This document shows positions 51,664-60,877 of a stretch of 64,000 nt of DNA, piece after piece. The notes beneath the pieces were generated by a model. It did no database searches, was not told the origin of the DNA, and saw only the letters and a program-made list of their open reading frames with translations. Both the position numbers and the translations under genes were made by a program. The number at the start of each line of letters is the position of its first letter. Positions within the stretch are counted from its first letter, which is position 1. This DNA comes from Pollutibacter soli (GTDB lineage Bacteria; Bacteroidota; Bacteroidia; Chitinophagales; Chitinophagaceae), in assembly GCA_029269725.1 (NCBI GenBank), contig JARJHS010000004.1, positions 372,001 to 436,000 on the forward strand, in the 5' to 3' direction.

Positions 51664-54552
51664 ATGTTTCCAAAACTTCCTGCGTACAAAAACCTGACAT
51701 TAACTTTTGTTGCATTAATGTCACTACAAATTGCTATAGCCCAAACCAATCTTTGGGATGGGTCTGCAGATAATAATTGGAATAACCCTGCGAACTGGTC
51801 TTTGAATGTTGTGCCAGTTGCTAAATCAAACGTCGTAATTCCAATCAATGCAAACATCGTTGTCAACGTTGCATTACCTGTTTTTAAAAGTCTCACGATC
51901 TCAAACAATTCTACAGTCGTTCTGAATGCACTGACAACAAACAGAACCATCAGTCTACAGAACACCGGATTGGCACTTAATATTCAATCGGGCAGTACCC
52001 TTACACTACAGGGAACCACGACTGAATTCTTTATGATCAGGTATATCGGAACAGCGAGCACAGCGATCATTGCCGGAACACTTAATCTCGGAACTGCAGG
52101 AGCAGGCGGAGGGTATGGTGCATCAAATGCAGTTACGACAGTTACCGGAAAAATGTCACTCCTTAAAGGCCGCATAAGTACAACTGTTGAGACGGAACTG
52201 ATCTTTGGCGATGGCGGAATTTATGAACATCATATTACTGGAGGTTTCATACCTGCCGCAACTTGGGATGCGAATTCTCTTGTAGATCTGATTGGAACGA
52301 TCGCTGATCTTCCAACCGGTTTCAACCAGGTGTTTGGAAATCTTGCTTTTCATAATACATTGACAAGACCAGTATTCTTAAACTCTGATATTTTCGCACA
52401 AAGTAATTTCACCGTCAATAACAGCGGACCCTACATCATGGGTCTTACGAATCATACCGCACCCAGCGCTATGATAGTGGGTGGCAATTTTGTGATGAAT
52501 TCCGGAATCTTTGCATTGGTACAGAATGCTTCAGATGGCTCACTGGATGTAGGAGGAAATCTGATAGTCAATGGTGGTACATTTGACGCTAAACGTTTTT
52601 CAGGTGCCGCCAATATCAATGTCTTCGGTAACCTTGAGATCAATGGTGGAGTATTTAACCTTCGTGCAGTAAATGGAAATGGTTCCACTTCCACTTTGTC
52701 GGTTTTCACCAACTACATACAAACCGCAGGAACATTGAATCTGAATAGTGTTATAAACAGCTCTACAGTATTTAATCTTTATGGTGATTTCATGCTCAAC
52801 GGAGGTACGTTAACAGAAAGTGGTGCTGGTACGAGTAATGGGCAGATTTTCTTCGGAGGGTTTATTCAGAATTATCACAAAGGCGGAACAACACCGGCAA
52901 GCGCAATTATCAATTATACTGTTAATGAAGGGTCAGTATTACAGTTTGCTGATAATTCTACCATCAGTGGTGCTGGAACGTTCACCAACCTCATTAATTC
53001 GACCATTGGTGTTAAACACCCGCAGGGTATTTCAACAACAGGCGCAACAGGCCAGATCCAGGTAACGGGAACAAGAACTTATGCAGCAGGTGCCAACTAT
53101 ATTTATAATGGAACAGCAAACCAGGTGACTGGTACTGGTCTTACGCAAAATACAATTGCTTTCCTGACAATTGATAATCCCGGAAATACAGTGACACTTT
53201 CAGCTCCAACTGAAGTGAGTGCGGATCTGGTAATCAATGCAGGAAATTTCAATCTGAATAATAATAATTTAACCCTCGGAGGAGAATATTATAATAACGA
53301 TGTTATTACTCCAGGTACTGCAAAAGTTATTTTGAACGGAGCAGGGATACAGACCCTCGGTGGAAATGTATCATCAACGTTCTATATTCTTGAGCTGGCA
53401 AAAACATCAGGCAGCGTATTGCTTGGCATTGACCAGTTTGTATCAAATACTTTGAACATTGATGTTATCCTTGATCTGGGAACTTTCAACCTGACGATGG
53501 GGAATACTGCACAGGCGATTGGTACACTGACGGGCACTTTCGACGAAACAAAAATGATTGTATCTACCGGTGGCGGCCAGTTGAGAAAAAGCGCAACCAA
53601 TGCTGCTCAGGCAACATACGGTTTCCCGATTGGAGATATTGATGGTACCCCTGAGTTTTCACCTGCCGGAATATTATTTTCCGGAGGTAGTTATAATGGT
53701 TGGGTTGGTGTAACAGTAGTGAATCAGAAGCATCCGAATAATGGGAACAACACTGACTATCTAAACAGGTACTGGACAGTAGATCAAAACGGATTTTCTG
53801 GTTTTACTGCAACGGTTGGTTTCAACTTTGTGCCTGCTGATGTGGTTGGAACGGAAACCGAAGTTCGTCTCGGGCAATGGGAAGGAAATGAACCATGGGT
53901 GCGTTACGATCCTTCATTGATTGATCCGCAAAATTTATTAACAGCTACAGTTACGCAATTCAGTGACTTCACAGGCTTAAGTGTTTCTGAAGCATTGCCG
54001 ATTCATTTTGGTTCAATCCGGGGCTGGGCAGTCAACAATAATTCAATAGCTGTTGAGTGGAAGATCCTTGGTGAAACGGGAACTTCACATTATGAAGTAG
54101 AAAAGTTGGTTAGCGCAAACAACTTTGCGAAAATCGGATCACAGAACGCTTCGAACAGCGGCCTGGATGAGACTTATACCTTTACTGATGTGAATCCCGC
54201 AAGTGGCGATAATTTCTACCGGATCAAAGGCATCGAACTAACCGGTGAAATTACCTACAGCCCTGTTGTTAAAGTGAAATTGAATGGTTCTTCTGCAAGG
54301 GAGATGAAGATTTATCCGAACCCGATCAGGAACAGCAACCTTGCAATATCACTTCAGAATTTCAAATCAGGCAAGTATGATGTTGTGATCAGTAACAACA
54401 ACGGACAAATCATTCACAACAGCAAAATCAACCAGGTTGGTCCGAATACAATCGTGAATATTCAATTGAATCCAACACTTTCGAAAGGAATTTACCGATT
54501 GAGGATCACCAACGGAGAAGATACCTACCTGAGCAGTTTTGCAAAGGAGTAA
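51664..54552 (+). CDS. Large secreted protein with T9SS type A sorting domain (paralogue 3)
   Basis: 962 residues. Signal peptide at about 1-26 (ending QIAIAQ). The G8-like start is NLWDGSADNNWNNPANWSLNVVP ... NVVIPINAN. Beta repeats follow (NFVMNSGIFAL, LIVNGGTFDAK, LEINGGVFNLR). The shared core has GVKHPQGISTTGATGQIQ, ANYIYNGTANQVTGTGL, AKVILNGAGIQTLGG, KHPNNGNNTDYLNRYWTV and VTQFSDFTGL. A fibronectin-like segment precedes the sorting domain MKIYPNPIRNSNLAISLQ ... LSKGIYRLRITNGEDTYLSSFAKE. This sorting domain is nearer to that of paralogue 4 than to those of 1 and 2. Confidence 0.88.
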   Translation: MFPKLPAYKNLTLTFVALMSLQIAIAQTNLWDGSADNNWNNPANWSLNVVPVAKSNVVIPINANIVVNVALPVFKSLTISNNSTVVLNALTTNRTISLQNTGLALNIQSGSTLTLQGTTTEFFMIRYIGTASTAIIAGTLNLGTAGAGGGYGASNAVTTVTGKMSLLKGRISTTVETELIFGDGGIYEHHITGGFIPAATWDANSLVDLIGTIADLPTGFNQVFGNLAFHNTLTRPVFLNSDIFAQSNFTVNNSGPYIMGLTNHTAPSAMIVGGNFVMNSGIFALVQNASDGSLDVGGNLIVNGGTFDAKRFSGAANINVFGNLEINGGVFNLRAVNGNGSTSTLSVFTNYIQTAGTLNLNSVINSSTVFNLYGDFMLNGGTLTESGAGTSNGQIFFGGFIQNYHKGGTTPASAIINYTVNEGSVLQFADNSTISGAGTFTNLINSTIGVKHPQGISTTGATGQIQVTGTRTYAAGANYIYNGTANQVTGTGLTQNTIAFLTIDNPGNTVTLSAPTEVSADLVINAGNFNLNNNNLTLGGEYYNNDVITPGTAKVILNGAGIQTLGGNVSSTFYILELAKTSGSVLLGIDQFVSNTLNIDVILDLGTFNLTMGNTAQAIGTLTGTFDETKMIVSTGGGQLRKSATNAAQATYGFPIGDIDGTPEFSPAGILFSGGSYNGWVGVTVVNQKHPNNGNNTDYLNRYWTVDQNGFSGFTATVGFNFVPADVVGTETEVRLGQWEGNEPWVRYDPSLIDPQNLLTATVTQFSDFTGLSVSEALPIHFGSIRGWAVNNNSIAVEWKILGETGTSHYEVEKLVSANNFAKIGSQNASNSGLDETYTFTDVNPASGDNFYRIKGIELTGEITYSPVVKVKLNGSSAREMKIYPNPIRNSNLAISLQNFKSGKYDVVISNNNGQIIHNSKINQVGPNTIVNIQLNPTLSKGIYRLRITNGEDTYLSSFAKE

Positions 54553-54586
54553 TATTTAGAAGAACTTGGTAGAAATAATCTTAATC

Positions 54587-54617
54587 AATAGGCTGCATTA
54601 ATGCGGCCTATTTTTTT
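54587..54617 (+). terminator. Intrinsic terminator of T9SS cargo gene 3
   Basis: Stem AATAGGC-T-GCAT / ATGC-G-GCCTATT with a tiny TA loop and one mismatch, followed by five further Ts. It starts 35 bp after the stop. Confidence 0.85.
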
Positions 54618-54701
54618 ATGTACAACTTACCTGAGGCATGCCTGAATAAAATTCAGGTCATATTTTAAATAAGGCTTGCTGTTTAAGCGAGGGCAGTTAG
54701 C

Positions 54702-54783
54702 GTTTTTCATTTTTTCGTTCATCGTTGTTCGTTGAAGAAGTGTGATTTGCAGAAATGTAGAATAAAGAATACAAAGTACAACT
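54702..54783. repeat. Heptad-periodic element 4 in a convergent gap (weaker)
   Basis: Left run 54702-54737: GTTTTTC ATTTTTTC GTTCATC GTTGTTC GTTGAAG (one unit is 8 bp). Right run 54760-54780: GAATAAA GAATACA AAGTACA. The units GTTCATC and GTTGTTC are the same as in element 1 at 8.6 kb. The right run is heptad-periodic, but its unit pairs only loosely with the left run. Confidence 0.5.
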
Positions 54784-55219
54784 CTGATGTTGAGGCCAAC
54801 CAAATGCATAGATATTCACGCTTTGTCATTTAATCCGCCCAGACACTGGCATCAAGATTCTTTTGTAATTAAATATCCACCAGGTCTTGCACAACAAAAC
54901 AGCAAGCTCTATATATGAGATGTTAGTCAAAGAATCGTTCCTTCGAATTGGTTACAATACTATTGTGTCGGGATGTTTGAAGGTTTTGTCTCTTGACTTC
55001 TGTAATAGCAGGAATTAAATATTGCTTGATATGAATTGTTTGCTTAACCATGAGCAGTTGACAGACTAACAGGCAGTTGGAAAGATTTTTTGCACCCATT
55101 CTTTGAATTAATGTACTGCTCCGGATAGTTAAATGGTCCGGAATTCTCTGGTCGCTCAGGAATAATCCGTTTGATATTAAATCAGGTTAAATGAGAGTTC
55201 AAACGGCAGGAAAAGTAAA

Positions 55220-55237
55220 TGCCTGCACGCAGGCAAA
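55220..55237 (-). terminator. Possible terminator of T9SS cargo gene 4
   Basis: A perfect 7-bp stem (TGCCTGC / GCAGGCA) with an AC loop at 55220-55235. On the minus strand it is followed by TTTACTTTTCC. It lies about 55 bp past the stop of the minus-strand gene. The T-tract is interrupted, so this is tentative. Confidence 0.45.
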
Positions 55238-55290
55238 ATTCAATACCAAAAACCTATTTGAATTGAAGTGATCCGGGTTAAGTCAGGGAA

Positions 55291-58242
55291 CTATTGTTTA
55301 ATGAACGAAGTAAACCAGGTTTTTTCGGTACCCGTAACCGTTAGGTAATAAACTCCTGATGGTAGATTATTATTCAGGTTAAGGCTCATGTAAGTTATAC
55401 TGCCGCGGCTGTTATGTTTTTGCTGAACCACTTTCTGACCCTGTGTATTGGTAATTACCACTTCATACTGGCCGTCCTTAAAATTCAACAGAGATAATTG
55501 TAAGGGCCCTTTTGAAACGGGATTCGGGAAGAGTCTGAGTTCGGTTTCGGTGTTAAATGCGTTGTTGTCTGCAACTGCAAAACGGGCGTTGGATTTAATA
55601 CTATCCTTCGGATCCGGCTTCTTTAAACCAATACCCGTGAAATCAGAAAAAGATGTAATCTGGGTAGTTGTAAAAGTGTTTGCTTTTGCGGGATCGGGGA
55701 AGCTTACCCATCCGGTAGCAAGTGTATCATGACTGAATTTACCCATCCTTAATGCCTCAAGTGAACCTGAAACATCGGAAGAATCAAATGTTGTCGAGAC
55801 AGTCGCAGTAAATTTGCTGTATCCATTCTGTTGAACGGTCCAAAAGCGCTCCAGGTAGTTTTGGTTGTCGGGACTGGCAGGGTGTTTTTTATTTGTTACA
55901 GACACCGATGCGTATCCTTTAAATACTCCGCCTCTTGAAAATGTAATGCTGATTGGTGAATAATATTTTTTATTATGCTCGTAATTTCCAATCGGGAAAA
56001 AATAGCTTGCGTCAAGAAAGTTTGTGGCGTATTTTCTTATTTCACCATTTTCATTAAGCACGAGCATTTTTGAAGAGCTGAAAGAATCGGCATAGATTTT
56101 TGCACTTACACCCATTGACAAAATATGAGAACCGACAACTAAGTTTCCTTCCAGTAATTCAAGTTGAGAAGCAACGCTGATATCAGAACCGAGACTTACA
56201 TCTTTTGCATTCTTAATCACCAGACCATAAAAACTATTGGAACTTTTCCCTGTAATCAACTGAGCGTCGTAGCCAGTAAAACTTACTGTCGAATAATTAC
56301 CAAAATTGTAAAATCCATTGTTTACCCAATTCCCTTCTAGATTAATATTTTTATTACGAGAATACAATTCACCCTGGACTATATTCAAATCCCCGGCAAT
56401 TTTTAAATCAGATGACTGCGTGACTTTTGTCGGATTGTCAATGGTTATCGATCCGGGAATGAATTCAACATATGCAGTACCTGTTGCTTGAGGTGAACTT
56501 CCGTTGAATACAATATTGGCGCCGGAAGTATAGTTTCTTACCGGGGTAAAAATATGACCCATTAATGAGGGTGAAGGCATCAGCCCTGAAATGCTTCTTA
56601 TTCCCAGGGTTCCTCCTTTTCTTAATACAAATTTTCCATTACTTGTAATCCTGGAATTTTCAGAGGCCATTTGTAAAAAACTAAGGCTGTCAACATAGAC
56701 GTTGATGGTATTCTGAAATTTCTCCACTGCATCATAGATCTGAACAGAATCACCCGCGAAATAAATATTGCCGTATCCGGTTCCGGTCTCAGTAATTACT
56801 CCACCCGCGAAACTGAAGTTGCGATCTACATACAAATTTCCAATTCCATCATTTTGGGAGAAATTGGTTGTGCCCCCATTCTGTACAAAACTTTTTAATA
56901 CCACGACTTCAGATTTTCCTTTTCCGGAAACTGAGTCGTTCGAATTGAAAAATAGTGTACCGTTTTCCCTGATAAAATCACCCATCGTAAACACCTGCGC
57001 GTCGCCGGAAGATTTTTTTAGCATGAGGTTCCCCCCAGACTGAATAAAATTTTTAGTGACCTGAAGTGAAGCAGCACCTTTTGAGTTGACCATTACAATT
57101 GTTCCTGCTGTAAAATTAAAATTACCACCAACAAGAAGGCTATGATGCGTGCTATCGGTATTAATGATCAGTGCGCCTTTTGATGAATTTTCAAATAATA
57201 GATTTCCCTGGCAGTCAATTGTCTGGTTCAAAACAATATCTGCAGGAAAATCAGAATTGAAGCTGACGTTACCCAGGACCTGGTTCAGGCCGGATGGTAA
57301 TTTTGTTTTTATTCCGGTGAAAATACAGTTGGATTTTGGAGACCATTTCGCTACCGGCAGACTTCCACCATCCTGTAAATGCTCATAAACCGCATTGTCA
57401 TTTACAACGAAATTCAATGCATTGCTATTGATTATAGATCCAGCGTTAGCAAGCTTGCCATTCAAAATCAATTTTGCATTTAATTCTGATATGTCAAATT
57501 CACCTGAGCTTTTCAGAATACCGTTAATTATGAAATTGGAATTCGAGCCAATAGTAAATTTCTTTATTCCTGAAATATTAACAGATGATCCGCTGCTGAT
57601 AAAAAAGCTTGTATCTGCGCTTTCTTTTGAACTTATTGATTCAGCATTTTTATCAGCTGTAAAATTCAGACTTGTATTATCTAAAACACTCAATCTGCAA
57701 AGAGTAACCGTAGATAGATTCAGTTGCCATTCAACAGCTCCTCCGGCTGCAACTTCAATGGCGGCCAAGGGATGCCAGGATAATGCAGTTGTTGATATTG
57801 TAGATTTATTTCTATGCCGGTACAGGCTATAAGCCTGTAAACTGATGGTTCCTTTCGTAATCAATGTGCCGGCAGCATCAAAAGTGCCTTCGACTATCAG
57901 ATCGGTACCCACACCATTCGCAATTTCAAGAGAAGCAGTATCAGCAACGAATAATATGGCTTTAGGTTCTATACGAATCTGATCAGCCAATGCAGCAGTT
58001 GTGATCGTAATCTTATTGTTTGCGCGGATCTGAATATTTGAAGAATTGACACCAGGGGCACCATCTTCAATTGTTGGTGTAAACCATCCCGAGTCCGTAA
58101 AAATCTGCCAGCTGGTGAGATCATTCCAGTTACCATCTGCCGCTGAGCGATAGTCACCCACTTTTTGACTGAATGCAAGAATGCCAGGCAGCAAACATGC
58201 AACCGTTATCAACAATTTTCTGTAGAAAAAATACGCTCCCAC
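55291..58242 (-). CDS. Large secreted protein with T9SS type A sorting domain (paralogue 4)
   Basis: 983 residues with a GTG start (no ATG near the signal peptide, which ends ILAFSQ at about 26). The G8-like start is YRSAADGNWNDLTSWQIF ... SSNIQIRANNKITITTA. Beta repeats follow (NFIQSGGNLMLK, SFVQNGGTTNFS, NFSFAGGVITETG). The shared core is more diverged: GIRSISGLMPSPSLMG, ANIVFNGSSPQATGTA, KHPASPDNQNYLERFWTVQQNGYSKFTATV and ITSFSDFTGIG. The fibronectin-like segment seen in paralogues 1-3 is missing or reduced here; a short linker leads to LFPNPVSKGPLQLSLLNF ... LPSGVYYLTVTGTEK. It is transcribed towards the other three. Confidence 0.87.
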   Translation of the reverse strand: MGAYFFYRKLLITVACLLPGILAFSQKVGDYRSAADGNWNDLTSWQIFTDSGWFTPTIEDGAPGVNSSNIQIRANNKITITTAALADQIRIEPKAILFVADTASLEIANGVGTDLIVEGTFDAAGTLITKGTISLQAYSLYRHRNKSTISTTALSWHPLAAIEVAAGGAVEWQLNLSTVTLCRLSVLDNTSLNFTADKNAESISSKESADTSFFISSGSSVNISGIKKFTIGSNSNFIINGILKSSGEFDISELNAKLILNGKLANAGSIINSNALNFVVNDNAVYEHLQDGGSLPVAKWSPKSNCIFTGIKTKLPSGLNQVLGNVSFNSDFPADIVLNQTIDCQGNLLFENSSKGALIINTDSTHHSLLVGGNFNFTAGTIVMVNSKGAASLQVTKNFIQSGGNLMLKKSSGDAQVFTMGDFIRENGTLFFNSNDSVSGKGKSEVVVLKSFVQNGGTTNFSQNDGIGNLYVDRNFSFAGGVITETGTGYGNIYFAGDSVQIYDAVEKFQNTINVYVDSLSFLQMASENSRITSNGKFVLRKGGTLGIRSISGLMPSPSLMGHIFTPVRNYTSGANIVFNGSSPQATGTAYVEFIPGSITIDNPTKVTQSSDLKIAGDLNIVQGELYSRNKNINLEGNWVNNGFYNFGNYSTVSFTGYDAQLITGKSSNSFYGLVIKNAKDVSLGSDISVASQLELLEGNLVVGSHILSMGVSAKIYADSFSSSKMLVLNENGEIRKYATNFLDASYFFPIGNYEHNKKYYSPISITFSRGGVFKGYASVSVTNKKHPASPDNQNYLERFWTVQQNGYSKFTATVSTTFDSSDVSGSLEALRMGKFSHDTLATGWVSFPDPAKANTFTTTQITSFSDFTGIGLKKPDPKDSIKSNARFAVADNNAFNTETELRLFPNPVSKGPLQLSLLNFKDGQYEVVITNTQGQKVVQQKHNSRGSITYMSLNLNNNLPSGVYYLTVTGTEKTWFTSFIKQ

Positions 58243-58442
58243 AAATGACCTTTTTAAAAGATTGAGTACGGTTTTTAAATAAGATTTGTGGAACCTGGAC
58301 TGCTAGAACTAATGGATTTGTTTTCGGGAAGTAAATCAAGTGTACAGAAAATGCGGAGTAATATTGGATGGTATTAACTGTACCGCTTAACCGGACAGTA
58401 AAACTATTTTATTTCGGCTTCCTCACAAAATTAATTTTCTGG

Positions 58443-58868
58443 TCAACGCAGGCGTTCCAGGCTTTTAACCAGCTTCTGGTCCTTCCTGATGCCTCCATAG
58501 GCAAGCATAAAAAGCAATATCATCAGGATCGGGAGGATTGCACCAAACAGCCAGCGGCTTTCTTTGAAGTTCGTATCCGACTTAAAGCCTTCAACTTGTG
58601 TGAATTCCAGTATTACGATAACTATCGAAAGTACAATACCGAGGAAACAAAGGGTTTTCTGCAGTTTTCGATTTTTAAATAAGAAAATAGTCACCAAAGC
58701 CAGAACTGAAGTCGCAACGATCACCGTGAAAAGAAGCAGCATTTCAGGTCCAAGAAACACTTTTTTAGTGCCGTCCTGCAAAATTCCTTCCCAAAGCGGT
58801 AACCGGTATGTCATTATTCCTGCAATAGCGGCTAGTAATAACCATACAGACTGAATGCGCTGAATCAT
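58443..58868 (-). CDS. DUF4293 family membrane protein
   Basis: 141 residues and four membrane segments (about 5-22, 40-60, 70-90 and 108-125). The start MIQRIQSVWLLLAAIAG is the hallmark of DUF4293, a Bacteroidota family of unknown function. It lies 42 bp downstream of glyA on the same strand and may share its transcript. Roughly 200 bp separate its stop from the GTG start of paralogue 4, with nothing evident between. Confidence 0.87.
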   Translation of the reverse strand: MIQRIQSVWLLLAAIAGIMTYRLPLWEGILQDGTKKVFLGPEMLLLFTVIVATSVLALVTIFLFKNRKLQKTLCFLGIVLSIVIVILEFTQVEGFKSDTNFKESRWLFGAILPILMILLFMLAYGGIRKDQKLVKSLERLR

Positions 58869-58910
58869 GTTAAACAGTTTAGCTCGGTAAAAACTTCCTT
58901 TTTTAATTCT

Positions 58911-60191
58911 TTACTTGAGTCCCCGATACAGGGGAAATGATTTCATTAAAATACTAACTTCCTCTTTTACAGAAGCAATTTCTTTTTCATTTTCCGTATT
59001 GGTCAGAACCCTGTCAATCAGGTTTACAACAGTCTCCATATCATTTTCTTTCATTCCCCTTGTCGTAACAGCCGGAACACCAACCCTGATACCAGAAGTC
59101 ACAAAAGGACTTTTATCATCGAAGGGTACAGAGTTCTTATTTAAAGTGATATGAGCTTTGTCAAGCGTCTCCTGTGCTTTTTTGCCTGAAATATTTTTGT
59201 TTCTGAGGTCGATAAGCATGAGGTGATTGTCAGTACCGCCACTGATTAGATCATATCCCCTGGAAACAAACGATTTTGCCATTGCCTGTGCATTCACCTG
59301 CACCTGTTTTTGATACAAGCTGAAATTATCCGAAAGTATCTCAGCAAAGGAAACCGCTTTGGCGGCGATCACATGCATTAGTGGTCCGCCCTGCATACCT
59401 GGAAAAACGGCCAGATCAAGCAACGCACTCATTGGACGGATATTCCCTTTCGGATCTTTTAATCCCCACGGATTATCAAAATCATTTCTCAACATGATAA
59501 TTCCACCCCGTGGTCCACGAAGCGTTTTGTGTGTTGTAGAAGTAACGATATGGCAATGGTCAAAAGGATCATTTAAATACCCTTTTGCTATCAGACCAGC
59601 GGGGTGCGCGATATCAGCCATCACCAATGCACCGATCTCATCCGCTACCGCCCGGATCCTTTGATAATCCCAATCCCTGCTGTAAGCAGAAGCTCCACAT
59701 ATTATAATTTTAGGTTTCTCTGTTCTTGCAACCTGCTCAAGCTGTTCATAATCCACAAGTCCGGTTTCTCTTTTAACCCCGTAAAAAAGCGCCTGATAGT
59801 TTTTACCGCTGAAATTTGCCGGGCTGCCATGCGTCAAATGCCCACCCATGCTTAAATCAAGTCCCAAAATTTTATCACCCGGCTTCAAACATGCCATAAA
59901 AACCGCGGTGTTGGCCTGTGCTCCGCTGTGGGGCTGAACGTTTGCCCATGAAGCGTTGAAAATCTTTTTTAACCTATCAATGGCGATAGTTTCAATCTCA
60001 TCAACCACTTCGCATCCGCCATAATATCTTTTGCCAGGATACCCCTCTGCATATTTGTTTGTCGGGCAGGTACCCATTGCTTCCATTACCTGCTGAGAAG
60101 TGAAATTTTCAGACGCGATCAATTCAATGCCATTTCGCTGTCTTTCCAATTCCTTTCCGATAAGATCAAATATTAGACTATCCTTTTGCAT
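58911..60191 (-). CDS. glyA: Serine hydroxymethyltransferase
   Basis: 426 residues from the ATG at 60191; a TTG at 60209 would add six and lies inside the -7 box. It interconverts serine and glycine with tetrahydrofolate and PLP. Motifs: [35 protein letters not shown], the PLP-binding Lys in [14 protein letters not shown], and [15 protein letters not shown]. The length is typical. It is downstream of the lipid A cluster on the same strand but has its own promoter-like box. Confidence 0.96.
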   Translation of the reverse strand: MQKDSLIFDLIGKELERQRNGIELIASENFTSQQVMEAMGTCPTNKYAEGYPGKRYYGGCEVVDEIETIAIDRLKKIFNASWANVQPHSGAQANTAVFMACLKPGDKILGLDLSMGGHLTHGSPANFSGKNYQALFYGVKRETGLVDYEQLEQVARTEKPKIIICGASAYSRDWDYQRIRAVADEIGALVMADIAHPAGLIAKGYLNDPFDHCHIVTSTTHKTLRGPRGGIIMLRNDFDNPWGLKDPKGNIRPMSALLDLAVFPGMQGGPLMHVIAAKAVSFAEILSDNFSLYQKQVQVNAQAMAKSFVSRGYDLISGGTDNHLMLIDLRNKNISGKKAQETLDKAHITLNKNSVPFDDKSPFVTSGIRVGVPAVTTRGMKENDMETVVNLIDRVLTNTENEKEIASVKEEVSILMKSFPLYRGLK

Positions 60192-60206
60192 GTTTAAAAT
60201 TTGGCA

Positions 60207-60214
60207 CAAAAGTA
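60207..60214 (-). promoter_or_regulatory. Putative glyA promoter -7 box (TACTTTTG)
   Basis: On the minus strand it reads TACTTTTG, a perfect TAnnTTTG match, 15 bp upstream of the glyA ATG at 60191. It suggests that glyA is transcribed separately from the upstream ABC ATPase gene. Confidence 0.45.
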
Positions 60215-60259
60215 AATGGAACTAATGAAAAGAGAAAGGCAGTGGAGAAAGATTAAAGG

Positions 60260-60877
60260 TCACTTATAATCCTGGATCGAAATTATTTCCTGGCAGAATT
60301 GATATTCGGTCTCATCATTGCTGCTTACAATGATGATTTTACCAGCACAATAGTTTTGAATCAGGCTCAGATACAATTCAATACCACTTTTATCAAGATT
60401 TGTGCAAGGCTCGTCCAATAATAGTACAGGGCTTTCAGAAAATACAGCCTGTGCCAGTTTAAGTCGTTGCTTCATACCACTGCTGAAAAACCGGATTTGC
60501 TTTTTTGCTGTATTACCTAATCCAACAATGGAGAGAATATCTTTTTTGGATATACCTGATTGCAGCGGTTTAAATGTCGAATGAAAATCCAGAAATTCGT
60601 ACGCATTCATTTCTTCTATCAATTCAAGATATGGTGCGCAAATGGAAACATGCCTGAATTGATTTTCGGGCTCGATTGCTTTGCCATTTATTTCATAGCG
60701 GCACTTGCCTTCACTCAAAAGGATTGCGCCTGATATAACCTGCAATAAGGTTGATTTTCCCGATCCATTATGACCGGTGATGGCATATCTGCCTTTTTCC
60801 TGAAAATGATAGCTGAAGTGTCTGAAGATCCAATCCCGGTTGAAGCGTTTACCGGCATCAGTCGTTGAGATCTTCAT
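60260..60877 (-). CDS. ABC transporter ATP-binding protein without adjacent permease
   Basis: 205 residues from the ATG at 60877 (a TTG lies one codon earlier). It is a minimal ATPase: Walker A GHNGSGKST at about 36-44, signature FSSGMKQRLKLAQ, Walker B VLLLDEPCTNLD and a late switch region IIIVSSND in which the usual His is Asn/Asp-like. There is no regulatory extension. It overlaps the 3' end of lpxA by 20 bp, so it is translated from the lpxA message. No membrane subunit is nearby, so the transported substrate is unknown; a role linked to lipid A or the envelope is inferred only from position. Confidence 0.87.
   Translation of the reverse strand: MKISTTDAGKRFNRDWIFRHFSYHFQEKGRYAITGHNGSGKSTLLQVISGAILLSEGKCRYEINGKAIEPENQFRHVSICAPYLELIEEMNAYEFLDFHSTFKPLQSGISKKDILSIVGLGNTAKKQIRFFSSGMKQRLKLAQAVFSESPVLLLDEPCTNLDKSGIELYLSLIQNYCAGKIIIVSSNDETEYQFCQEIISIQDYK

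Larger units (their letters stand above)
54553..55290. other. Long convergent gap between T9SS cargo genes 3 and 4
   Basis: 738 bp without a gene. It holds a terminator (54587-54617), a small CCTGAAT/ATTCAGG hairpin (54641-54657), a heptad-periodic element (54702-54783), a short CCGGA / TCCGG pair near 55122-55142 and a hairpin before paralogue 4's 3' end (55220-55237). About 430 bp in the middle show nothing I can name. Confidence 0.45.

Noticed and set aside
57395-57832. 145-residue + strand frame inside T9SS paralogue 4
   Set aside because: It is the antisense shadow of a Thr/Ser/Asn-rich repetitive gene, and similar antisense frames appear in all four paralogues.
45118-58242. The four large proteins as type V autotransporters
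   Set aside because: They have no C-terminal beta-barrel translocator; they end in T9SS type A sorting domains (YPNP...), so secretion by T9SS is the better reading.
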